From the NCBI GenBank assembly GCA_964593865.1, contig CAZQKE010000083.1, positions 1-27,350 on the forward strand: a stretch of 27,350 nucleotides of DNA, given 5' to 3'. The translations under genes and the position numbers were made by a program. The notes under the pieces are model-generated. The model ran no database searches. It worked only from the letters and a program-made list of their open reading frames with translations, and was not told the origin of the DNA. The stretch is from CAZQKE01 sp964593865. GTDB lineage: Bacteria > Chloroflexota > Anaerolineae > JAAYZQ01. This document shows, one piece after another, positions 9,401 through 15,284 of this stretch; position 1 is the first letter of the stretch; the number at the start of each line of letters is the position of its first letter.

Positions 9401-10010
9401 TATCCCGGTACTGCACTGTGACCGAGACCGTTTCTGTGACCAGGTATTCGGTCACTTGCCAGCCCGGTCTGATCATGCGGGTTGCCGTCACCACCAAGGG
9501 GGGGAACTCTCGGACCGCTTGGCCATCGGCGGTGCGATAAGCGCTCAAGGAGAAAGAAACGCCGACATCCACCAGATCAGGGGGGAGTGCAGGAAGTGTA
9601 GCCGGTTCCCGGTAGATGATGCGCGTCGTTTCCGACACCGCTTGGGGGGCAAAGGTCAAGGTTACATCTCCATCGCCGGAGATCAACCGTCCCCCCACCC
9701 CCGGCTCTACGACCGCTTCGGTGGATGCAGGCGGTGTGTACCCCTGCATCACCACCGGCAGCATCACCCTGTACGCGTCCGCCGCCGGTGTCGCCTCCGG
9801 CGCAAAGGGGCCGTACAGCGGCTCGGCCGGTTCGGCGGGCGAGGGATACACCCGCTCGGCGACCGCCTGCGCCGCCGTCGCCGTTTCCGCAGGGCCGATG
9901 TCCTGCCCTGCACCGGCCCAAACAGCGGCAGGCGGCAAAGCATTCAACACCAACGCAAAGGCAACAACCACATAAAGAACGCGTTTCCACCAGGTCTCGG
10001 CTTTGAGCAT
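3402..10010 (-). CDS. Secreted RHS/YD-repeat polymorphic toxin with degenerate amidase domain
   Basis: The product has 2202 residues. Residues 1-33 are a signal peptide (WWKR, a hydrophobic stretch, then AVWAGA). Residues ~100-255 resemble a ZU5-like region common before YD repeats. Residues 263-450 match N-acetylmuramoyl-L-alanine amidase (Amidase_3): DPDHGG with H270, EEKAVNLN with E289, IESAFLDS with E417 and the final IAGGIYNGI helix; the usual SIHxN is VAFN, so one zinc-binding His is Asn344. DUF6531 spans ~485-575 and several dozen YD repeats ~580-1815. The RHS core ends at WIDPNG (~1917). The last ~285 residues are an unassigned toxin tip with DSLHFF (H2010), E2060/Q2063 and EDFPSNVAGADFG (2075-2087). 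The ATG at 10010 has AGGAGG 8 nt upstream and lies downstream of a strong promoter. The final ~17 codons are read from a REP-like palindrome. A SUKH immunity candidate follows 123 bp later. Confidence 0.92.
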   Translation of the reverse strand: MLKAETWWKRVLYVVVAFALVLNALPPAAVWAGAGQDIGPAETATAAQAVAERVYPSPAEPAEPLYGPFAPEATPAADAYRVMLPVVMQGYTPPASTEAVVEPGVGGRLISGDGDVTLTFAPQAVSETTRIIYREPATLPALPPDLVDVGVSFSLSAYRTADGQAVREFPPLVVTATRMIRPGWQVTEYLVTETVSVTVQYRDSDVAGLDERRLRLHYYDEAENRWIPLLTVVDPQANSASAPLDHFSTFALLGVAAVPSETLVILDPDHGGADPGGTVTSPASYAIEEKAVNLNAALAVRDWLEGCGVNVLMTREDDSSLSAAWRADFINSNAPDLAATVAFNILNHEMSDFIGGPLGLADFSKPDDEDLARQLVRSIAEVTDLPPDRDVHDARTWGGTGLYLPTHVSDTLYAQIESAFLDSYYDRDNVIDPRLEYIAGGIYNGIIARLQLTTCVPFSGTITDTRADRTLGINHWTRYTAQGVNPVTGNQFQWSRDLFVPGPGLNVDIVRYYNSQSDEIGLFGKGWSSLYDMKLDFLDGGIVRVKYADGHRARFTPDGSGYRAEPGVFETLTAEGSGYVLTTPDQLRFTFDGAGVLQSIADEAGNTITLHYTGALLDRIEDAAGRTFDVETDAAGHVTRITDPAGRVVTYTYGVQSLAYTRYLRNLRGTLAPEQAHDLLAMTDANGGQTNYEYDPAGGYLQRITDPEGITYLENVYTPDGKVQEQKNAKGDRGTWDYDLPNMQATFTDNEGNQTVYKFDSKYRVIEEIDALGQSTFYEYDDNDNIIAKTDKRGNTWRYTYDERGNMLTRTDPLDAWSLYDSDVTTWTYDDKNNPTSMTDALGNTWIYEYDDKGNPIHVVEPNGAETFAEYDDKGQMTRLVDAEGRETRFEYDAYGNRIKTWDAEGGWTESTYDASGHELTRTECLNPPVCDRTRTTTYEYDGNGNIIKETDPLGRETTYEYDGNNLLRKKTDRRGGVWEYRYDENLNLVWEKDPLGRINEYTYDKMDHRLTAKDPLGRITSFEYDDIYRLIKVTNPKGDEYHYEYDPNGNLLTLTDPLGYRTRFVYDATNRRKYVHDAIGGTTEYCYDPLDRIIRVFDPRRAKTDFRYDSVGNMVEVIDPLANRVTMGYDRVHNRIRLTEGIPSDGSEPGRTTTYEFDGLNRVVRSVDPLGRVTLTEYDGVGNAIAVTDPMGNITRFEYNLNGWLIREVDPLGGETVYEYDAEGAMTGMTDANGHTTRYDYDLAGQLVKVTDPLGAETRFEYDAAGNQTKIINALGRTTEYAYDELNLLVEERDPLGNVTRYEYDALRRLTDRIDANGLTTHYDYNPLGWLTGVLDAEGNYTRYEYDPVGNRTAIIDANGITTTFEYNFLNQLTRETDPLGKTWEYAYDASGNMIRRVDGKWQATYYRYDAANQLVATVYGIGAGQNISVTFEYDLNGNEIAMHDWNGDWTYEYDALNRRTRAVDYKGRVLEWDYDAVGNRSGMTYPDGRAIGMTYDAADRLDVLTDAQGRAHHWDYDPLGYITAQVNPNNTRTDYDYDAASRLTGLRNTGPGGAIIAAYAYTLDAVGNRTRAVEQRGGATVVRDYEYDDLYRLTRARTDSGQDMVYVYDPVGNRLRKAGTPEPIGGTMPDPVDVSYTYNALNSMLTAGPTRFEYDDNGNRIRKTEPLTATEYVSLALSLGWEITGTVTTDYVYDYENRLTHVTTAISYTQAVSHGGGISYTQGVSLALEARYVYDGYGRRVEKWVTTTLTATGVLSAPTAFHREYVFDGLDPVVEYDYASGPITPTLVSHYTYGNGRMVLLERTPISGTVESYWYHYDGLGSVVALTDESGAEVCRYKYDEYGNLLQDCPDLNHYTYTGQEYDAETGLVHFYARYYDAEVGVWIALDTYRGSVKNPPSSHRYMYAFDNPLTWIDPNGSEPNKAQIGNVEYWYQWLRTEEDKIGKDATPQQRRQLLKTLADQTMGGNPYGVQVDKDHGYDNRKTLFGRYLYSENYGGVDAKSHYLDSLHFFNAAYLTAGGTDPAGAPSWVPEKLQKLGWSMWSSDIRRKGVLAFGLGAEVWQYRQHNQSAFTLEDFPSNVAGADFGRVIDLNRSISDQLKAFLENDAGAYTGPMWCSKEMPAGFEDLPDRDNRTFAEAKVEIRSVVVDAYVSGRLGIERDTSFWEDPLGTVAYLAGSLVRKLDFWFPRRSVGMPATGNQAW
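3431..3452. repeat. REP-like palindrome inside the 3' end of the RHS gene
   Basis: TTCCCACGC (3431-3439) pairs with GCGTGGGAA (3444-3452) around tccg. It lies within the last codons of the toxin gene and encodes part of the tail FWFPRRSVGMPATGN. On the plus strand agaagtcaag follows it, comparable to the gtcaag that follows the related palindrome at 2673-2702. A third, similar GTGGGA-type palindrome is at 16640-16664. Confidence 0.75.
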
Positions 10011-10116
10011 CTTTCGCACCTCCTGTCCATGCGCGAGGCCCTTTTTGAGGAGAAACAAGGGTAGGAGAGCATCCCTTATCTCCGACGACAAGCACCAATT
10101 GGCCTGAACAGTTGAA

Positions 10117-10145
10117 ATTATACAACCGAACTCTTCTTTCGTCAA
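10117..10145 (-). promoter_or_regulatory. Sigma-70-type promoter of the RHS gene
   Basis: Read on the minus strand, TTGACG (10145-10140) and TATAAT (10122-10117) are separated by exactly 17 nt, close to the full consensus. Transcription would start near 10110, giving an untranslated leader of about 100 nt before the ATG at 10010. This excludes any translation start upstream of about 10110. Confidence 0.8.
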
Positions 10146-10269
10146 TAGTACCCTAATACCGGTTGATCACCGACAAGTAACATAAGCCGCCTCTGCCGGA
10201 ACGAGATCGCAGACGGCCACCAAAGAAATTTGCAATGCGCCGACGATCCGCTCACCGCTCCGTCAAAAG

Positions 10270-10298
10270 TTGCCCTGTCCTCAACCCTGTGCTATACT
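10270..10298 (+). promoter_or_regulatory. Sigma-70-type promoter of the AAA+ ATPase gene
   Basis: TTGCCC (10270-10275) and TATACT (10293-10298) have a 17-nt spacer. Transcription would start near 10305, about 60 nt before the ATG. The leader contains a small GC hairpin, GGCGCG (10321-10326) with CGCGCC (10337-10342). The promoter faces away from the RHS promoter about 125 bp to the left. I see no gene or other clear element in the rest of the 10011-10367 gap. Confidence 0.65.
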
Positions 10299-10367
10299 CC
10301 CAACACCGTATGAGACCGTCGGCGCGAGCCGCTCTGCGCGCCGTCCAATCGCTCAGGAGGTAGTGGA

Positions 10368-11678
10368 ATGAGTCCTGCTTCACCCGATAGCCTACGATTC
10401 GTCCCGGCCCGTCCCACATCCATCGAGGAAACGGGCTTGAGCTTGGGGTTCCTCGCCGACCTGGCCTTGAAGCTGCTCTACTTTCGCGGCTATATCACAG
10501 GGGCCGAGATCGCCGATCACCTGCGGCTGCCGTTCGGCGGCGTGGTAGATCGGGTGATGGAATTCCTCAAGCGGGACATGTTGTGTGAAGTCAAGGGCGC
10601 AGGTGGGCTGGGACAATCCAGCTACGAATACACCATCACGGCCAAAGGGATTACGCGCGCCCGCGAGGTCCTGGACCGTAGCCAGTATGTCGGCCCTGCA
10701 CCGGTCCCCCTGGCCGAATACAGTGAGGGGATTCGCCGTCAGCCGGTGATGACCTCCTCGATCCATGAGGAGGATGTGCGCCAAGCCCTTTCCCACCTGG
10801 TCGTAGACCAGGAGATGATAGACATGCTGGGGCCTGCCGTCAATTCGGGGCGATCCATCTTTTTGTATGGCGCGCCGGGCAACGGCAAGACGGCCATGGC
10901 CGAGAGCATCGGCAAGATGGTGCTGGGGGCCGAGATGTACATGCCCTACGCCGTGGAAGTAGGGGGAATGGTCATCAAAGTCTTTGATGAGGTGAACCAT
11001 AAACTGGCCGAAGAACCGGAACAAACGCCACCGGGGGTCGGCCCGGCGATAGGCAAACCTCGGCATGACCGGCGTTGGCTGCGCATCAAACGCCCGGTCA
11101 TCACCGTCGGGGGGGAGCTGACCCTAGAGACGCTGGACCTGGTGTGGGATGATGGGGCCAAGTACTACGAAGCCCCTTTCCAAATGAAGGCCAACGGCGG
11201 CATGTTCCTCATCGACGACTTTGGACGCCAGCAGGTGCGCCCCCGCGATCTCCTCAACCGCTGGGTTGTCCCCCTGGAAAAACGTTACGACTATTTGACC
11301 CTGCACACGGGGCAAAAGATAGAGGTTCCCTTTGAAGTGCTGATCGTCTTTTCCACCAACCTGGAACCCCGCGACCTGGTGGATGAAGCCTTTCTGCGCC
11401 GTATCCGTCACAAAATTGAGGTAGGCGATCCCTCCTTTGACGACTATCGCCAGATCTTCCAGCGGGAATGCATCAAACGCGACATCCCCTTTGAGGAAGA
11501 GAGCCTGGCTTACCTGCTGCGCGAATACTATATCAAGCCGGGCAAGCCGTTGCGGGCCTGTCACCCCCGCGACCTGTTGGACGAGATCGCCGACATTGCC
11601 CGCTACCGGAACATTGCCCCCCGTTTATCCCAAGACCTGATCGACCGAGCCTGCCGTGCCTATTTCGTGGAATTGTGA
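10368..11678 (+). CDS. AAA+ ATPase with N-terminal winged-helix domain
   Basis: The product is 436 residues and has no signal peptide or membrane segment. Residues ~25-105 look like a winged helix: LALKLLYFRGYITGAEIADHL, then an EYTITAKGITRA wing. The AAA+ module follows. Walker A is GAPGNGKT (168-175), Walker B is GMFLIDD (278-284), the sensor-1-like FSTN is at 328-331, and Arg-rich FLRRIRHKIEV (342-352) may supply the arginine finger. A C-terminal lid with RACHPRDLLDEIADIARYR follows. It probably remodels or recruits a partner in an ATP-dependent way; the substrate is not evident. AGGAGG lies 7 nt before the ATG. It shares strand and direction with the dehydrogenase gene but is 255 bp away, so co-transcription is uncertain. 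MoxR-like and transposon- or pilus-linked AAA ATPases are alternative homes. Confidence 0.9.
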   Translation: MSPASPDSLRFVPARPTSIEETGLSLGFLADLALKLLYFRGYITGAEIADHLRLPFGGVVDRVMEFLKRDMLCEVKGAGGLGQSSYEYTITAKGITRAREVLDRSQYVGPAPVPLAEYSEGIRRQPVMTSSIHEEDVRQALSHLVVDQEMIDMLGPAVNSGRSIFLYGAPGNGKTAMAESIGKMVLGAEMYMPYAVEVGGMVIKVFDEVNHKLAEEPEQTPPGVGPAIGKPRHDRRWLRIKRPVITVGGELTLETLDLVWDDGAKYYEAPFQMKANGGMFLIDDFGRQQVRPRDLLNRWVVPLEKRYDYLTLHTGQKIEVPFEVLIVFSTNLEPRDLVDEAFLRRIRHKIEVGDPSFDDYRQIFQRECIKRDIPFEEESLAYLLREYYIKPGKPLRACHPRDLLDEIADIARYRNIAPRLSQDLIDRACRAYFVEL

Positions 11679-11703
11679 GGAGGGAGCGGACCGATCTCCG
11701 GCA

Positions 11704-11866
11704 CACCGCCGGGGATGAAAATCCCGGTCGGCCCGCGCCGGGGGCGGTGGCGACTCAAGTCACTCCTGTCGGGCCTGGAACCGGTCATTCGCCCGCGCGG
11801 ACGCGGCCCGCCGCACCGAGCAACGCAGTGCAAGGCGGAAGCTTTGCAAGTCAAAAAACCTTCCGC
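11704..11866. other. GC-rich structured spacer between ATPase and dehydrogenase genes
   Basis: The 255-bp gap has no gene. It holds nested inverted repeats: CACCGCC (11704-11710) with GGCGGTG (11743-11749), enclosing CCGGG/CCCGG arms (11709-11713 and 11723-11727); and GCGGAAG (11835-11841) with CTTCCGC (11860-11866). Neither is followed by a T-run, so an intrinsic terminator is not supported. It could be REP-like sequence or a structured leader. Confidence 0.4.
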
Positions 11867-11933
11867 AGGTCGGCGGGCCGGAAGCCCTTCTGGAACCTGT
11901 GGGAGGTTGTAAAGTTTACCTTCGGGGGAGGAT

Positions 11934-12770
11934 ATGTACGATCTGAATCTCAAAAACCGGGTAGCCCTTGTCACCGGGGCGGGGCGCAAGGGTGGCATTG
12001 GGGAAGCAGTGGCCCGTCGGCTGGCGGAAAACGGTGCGCACGTCATCTTGGGCGATCTATGTGCGCCCCCCAGCGACCTGCCCAACGCCGGTGGCGGTCG
12101 TTGGGAAGAGATGGTCGCCATCTCCCAAGAGATCGCATCGCTGGGGGTCCGGTCGTTGCCTGTGCGGGTGGACGTGACCGATGCAGAAGCGGTACAGGCA
12201 ATGATCGCCACCGTCCGGGATGCTTTTGGCCGTTTGGACATCCTGGTCAACAATGCGGGGGCGGCCATCGGCCCGGCGCCGGTGCTCCAGATGGCCGAAG
12301 AAGCGTGGCGGCGCACATTGGAGATCAATGCTACGGGCGTGTTCCTGTGCTGCAAATATGCTTTGCCCTTGATGATCCAGGGAGGACGCGGCGGGCGCAT
12401 CATCAACATGGCCTCTATCGCCGCCGAACGCCCCAAACCGGGCGTTTCGGCCTATGCGGCCGGCAAAGCCGCCGTTGTCGCCCTGACCCGCTCCCTGGCC
12501 CAGGAAGTGGCCGAGTTCGGCATCACCGTCAACGCCATCTTGCCCGGCGATGTGGATACGGCCTTGAAGCAATGGGGGATTCGGTTGGAAGCGCAGGTAC
12601 GCCGGATGTCTTATGAGGAGGTACTGGCAGCAGCATTGGCCCGTATCCCCCTGGGGCGTTTTGCCACGCCGGACGACGTAGCCGATCTGGTGGCCTTTTT
12701 GGCTTCGGAACGGGCATCTTTCATTACCGGTCAGGCTTATCCTCTGACAGGAGGACGTGAGCTGACCTGA
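11934..12770 (+). CDS. Short-chain dehydrogenase/reductase (SDR), FabG-like
   Basis: This 278-residue protein has the length and motifs of a classical SDR. The cofactor loop TGAGRKGGIG is at 14-23, acidic Asp80 comes in DVTD, NNAG is at 106-109, Asn131 at INATG, catalytic Ser161, and Tyr174/Lys178 in YAAGK. The end (PDDVADLVAFLASERASFITGQ) is the usual FabG-like C-terminus. It should catalyse NAD(P)(H)-dependent oxidation or reduction of a hydroxyl/keto substrate, which cannot be named from sequence. The ATG at 11934 has GGGGGAGG only 2 nt upstream, unusually close, but family alignment supports this start. An insertion around residues 44-60 (CAPPSDLPNAGGGRW) lengthens the loop after strand 2. 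Its last 47 bp overlap, on the opposite strand, the end of the REC-GAF-GAF gene. Confidence 0.93.
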   Translation: MYDLNLKNRVALVTGAGRKGGIGEAVARRLAENGAHVILGDLCAPPSDLPNAGGGRWEEMVAISQEIASLGVRSLPVRVDVTDAEAVQAMIATVRDAFGRLDILVNNAGAAIGPAPVLQMAEEAWRRTLEINATGVFLCCKYALPLMIQGGRGGRIINMASIAAERPKPGVSAYAAGKAAVVALTRSLAQEVAEFGITVNAILPGDVDTALKQWGIRLEAQVRRMSYEEVLAAALARIPLGRFATPDDVADLVAFLASERASFITGQAYPLTGGRELT

Positions 12771-14493
12771 GATGGTCCGCCGTGATTTCGGCCAGGCGGG
12801 TCTGGAGTTCCTTCTCTATGTCAAGCATCTGCGTTGTGCCGAGATAGACGGTGCTTTCCGGCGAGACGATGTCCCGTAGGACCGAAAGGACCGCCGAAAT
12901 CCGGTGGACCTCTTCGCTGATGGTGGCTGCAATGTGATGGTTCCCCTCCAGCAACTCCGAAGTGCCCAACAGGGTTTGTAGGGAGTTGTTGATATAGTGG
13001 GAGAGGGTGACCATCATCTGTTGAATTGCCTGCATGGCGGCAGCTTGGCGCACGGTTTCGTGCAGACGGGCATTCTCAATCGCAATGGCGATGAAGGCCG
13101 CTGCGCCCTGCAACAAGGCCTCATCCTGCTCGGTGAACAGCCCCCTGCCTCCCTGCTCATCTTGCTTGTTGATAACCTCAATGGCCCCGATCACCTTATC
13201 CGACACGATCAAGGGAGCACACAGGAGAGAGTGCGTGCGAAAACCCGTTACCCGGTCCACACCGGCGTAAAAGCGGGAGTCCTGCTCCACATCGTTCACC
13301 CGCAGGGCTTGGCCGTGGCGCACAACCCAACCGACCACACCCTGGCCGATCTTCAAGTGGAATTTGCCCAGCTTATCCAAATCGCCCCGCAGGGAGACCT
13401 CAAAGACCAACTCGTCGCGCTCTTCATCCACCAAAGCCAACGTGGCCGTCTCGGCATGGAGGACATCCTTGATCTCCTGCACGACGGAGCGCATCACGGC
13501 TTTCAGGTCTAAAGAAGAAGTGGTCAGGTGGGCGATACGGTTGATGGTTGCCAACTGTTCCGCCCGCTGCCGCAGGTTCTCATAAAGACGGGCGTTCTGC
13601 AAGGCAATGGCCGCATAGTCGGCCAGGGCGGTGAGACGTTTCTGCACTTCGGCAGGGGGTTCCTGATCCTCGTGCAGATATGCCACCGCGATCACACCGG
13701 CCCCCCGTTCGCCGAGTTTGATGGGAACATAAAGCATGGAGCGGGCCTCATCGGAAAGGTAGCCGGTCATACCGGTCCGTTTGGTCGGCTTGGGAACCCA
13801 AAGGGGTTGCCCGGCGCGCAATGCGTCTTCGGCGTGACTATCGTGGATGTCGTCCTGGAGGTTGGACTGATAATCCTCGCCGTGGCGGATGGCCTCCAAA
13901 TGCAGATGGCCCGTGCTTTCGTCGTGCAAAAAAAGGGTAGCGACGTCGGCATTGCTCAGATACAAAGCCGCATCTACGATCCGCCGCAGCAGGTCGGGCA
14001 GGGGCATCAGGGCGGCGACCGAGCGACCGATGGCCTGCAGCGTGGCCAGGTCGCGCATCCGACGGTTCAGTTGCCGGTTGGCCTGGCTCAGTTCCCGGAG
14101 AAGGCGTTCCCGCTCCCGCTGCAGGCGCGTCTTTTCCAACGCGCTTTCTACGGCTTTGAGCAGCTCCGGAATCTGAAACGGCTTGGTCAAATAGTCCCGG
14201 ACGCCCAAGCGCAGGGCCTTGATGACGACATCCTCCGAGCCGTACAGAGTCATCAAGATAACCGGCGAGCGGCACTCATGCCGATTCAGGGCTTCCAGAA
14301 CCTCCAGGCCGGACATGCCGGGCATGTTGAGGTCCAACAGGATCAGGTCGGGCTGCTTGTCCAGGGCCATTGCCAACCCATCTATGCCGCTGGTGGCAAT
14401 GGACAGTTCGTAGCCCAGCGGCGCGAGTAGGTCCACGAGGAACCTGCCGATCTCTATTTTGTCATCAATGATCAGGATCTGTTCTCCGGCCAT
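12724..14493 (-). CDS. Response regulator with REC-GAF-GAF-DHp layout and no ATPase domain
   Basis: The product is 589 residues and cytosolic. An N-terminal receiver has acidic DD at 10-11, phosphoacceptor Asp54 (LLDLNMPG), Thr82 and Lys104 (LTKPF). A coiled linker (~118-148) follows. Two GAF domains span ~150-300 and ~320-475; the second has GQGVVGWVV and the usual VINKQD near 441-445. The end is a DHp-like helical hairpin with HYINNSLQTLLG, so His499 sits where a HisKA phospho-acceptor would be. The usual catalytic HATPase domain is absent: no N-box or G-boxes follow, and the protein stops about 30 residues after MLDIE. It may be a phosphotransfer or dimerisation protein driven by another kinase, or a truncated kinase. 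The ATG lies 6 bp after the glutamine amidotransferase stop, which suggests translational coupling. Its end overlaps the dehydrogenase gene. Confidence 0.9.
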   Translation of the reverse strand: MAGEQILIIDDKIEIGRFLVDLLAPLGYELSIATSGIDGLAMALDKQPDLILLDLNMPGMSGLEVLEALNRHECRSPVILMTLYGSEDVVIKALRLGVRDYLTKPFQIPELLKAVESALEKTRLQRERERLLRELSQANRQLNRRMRDLATLQAIGRSVAALMPLPDLLRRIVDAALYLSNADVATLFLHDESTGHLHLEAIRHGEDYQSNLQDDIHDSHAEDALRAGQPLWVPKPTKRTGMTGYLSDEARSMLYVPIKLGERGAGVIAVAYLHEDQEPPAEVQKRLTALADYAAIALQNARLYENLRQRAEQLATINRIAHLTTSSLDLKAVMRSVVQEIKDVLHAETATLALVDEERDELVFEVSLRGDLDKLGKFHLKIGQGVVGWVVRHGQALRVNDVEQDSRFYAGVDRVTGFRTHSLLCAPLIVSDKVIGAIEVINKQDEQGGRGLFTEQDEALLQGAAAFIAIAIENARLHETVRQAAAMQAIQQMMVTLSHYINNSLQTLLGTSELLEGNHHIAATISEEVHRISAVLSVLRDIVSPESTVYLGTTQMLDIEKELQTRLAEITADHLRSAHVLLSEDKPDR

Positions 14494-14499
14494 GATCGC

Positions 14500-15276
14500 C
14501 TAGTCAGCCGTTTCGTTCAGCGGCAAACGCTCCACAGGCTCGCGTCCTTGTTGCGGCAGCCGATGGGCGTCAAAGAGATAAGCCCACCCGCTATCCAACG
14601 CCTCGGTGATGACGGAACGGCCAAAAGCCTTGCGCAAAAAGATGTAACGGGACGAAAAGCAGAGAGCCTGCCACGGCTCATGGTAATGCAGGCATAGGGG
14701 CCTTTCCTTTTTCAAAACCAGGAGACGTTCCGGGCGACGCACATCCACCGCCAGGATGGCAAAATATCCCTGTAACAAGGTCAGCCGTTGGCGAACCGCC
14801 GCCAGATAGGTCCCATCCAGGGCGACGGGCGACAGGGTGTCCAGCAAGCGGAAGACGATCTCGCTGTCCACCTCTCCGGCCCGCGGCAGGCCCAGTTGGG
14901 CAAAGAGAGCATCGTCGTTATAAATATGTCCGTTATGGATGCCCAGGACATGCCCGGCCAAGAGGGGGTGATTGTTGGCGTTGTTCCAGCGGCTGCCTTT
15001 GGTAGGCATTCGGGTATGGCCCAAAAGACAGGTTGTTTCCGGGCCGACCGAATCCAGAACGCGGTGATAAGGCTCGGTCTTGATCAATTCGGAAGCGGGC
15101 ATCGGTTCCTTGTAGAGATGGAACGTACCGTCACGTTGGATCACGGCCACGCCTGCGGCTTCGCGCCCCCGCTCTTCGTTGGCCAAGAGGGTTTGCGTGA
15201 AGCAGTGGCGGATGGCCTGCCACTCTTCTTCCGGTCGTTCCATGGGGTGCAACAAAATTCCGGCTAATCCACACAT
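14500..15276 (-). CDS. Stand-alone class II glutamine amidotransferase
   Basis: The ATG at 15276 places Cys directly after Met (MCGLAG), as class II (Ntn) amidotransferases require: the N-terminal Cys becomes the nucleophile after Met removal. The 258-residue protein shows the family's glutamine-pocket motifs: GHTRMPTKG (86-94), NNHPL (101-105), GIHNG (112-116) and DSE (137-139). No synthetase, isomerase or other partner domain is attached, so it should release ammonia from glutamine for a separate enzyme. The gene starts 8 bp after the stop of the amidoligase-like gene, which is the obvious candidate partner. No strong ribosome-binding site is seen, which suits coupled translation. A start further upstream, inside the amidoligase gene, would bury the nucleophile and was rejected. 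YafJ-like amidotransferases are similar stand-alone relatives. Confidence 0.92.
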   Translation of the reverse strand: MCGLAGILLHPMERPEEEWQAIRHCFTQTLLANEERGREAAGVAVIQRDGTFHLYKEPMPASELIKTEPYHRVLDSVGPETTCLLGHTRMPTKGSRWNNANNHPLLAGHVLGIHNGHIYNDDALFAQLGLPRAGEVDSEIVFRLLDTLSPVALDGTYLAAVRQRLTLLQGYFAILAVDVRRPERLLVLKKERPLCLHYHEPWQALCFSSRYIFLRKAFGRSVITEALDSGWAYLFDAHRLPQQGREPVERLPLNETAD

Positions 15277-15284
15277 AGATTGTT

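Noticed and set aside
10011..10145. An upstream extension of the RHS protein by 45 residues
   Set aside because: It would begin at the -35 box, upstream of the transcription start of a near-consensus promoter, and would place the signal peptide internally. The ATG at 10010 has a clear AGGAGG.
14077..14275. Second protein on the opposite strand of the REC-GAF-GAF gene
   Set aside because: The frame is open only because of base composition and shows no family features.
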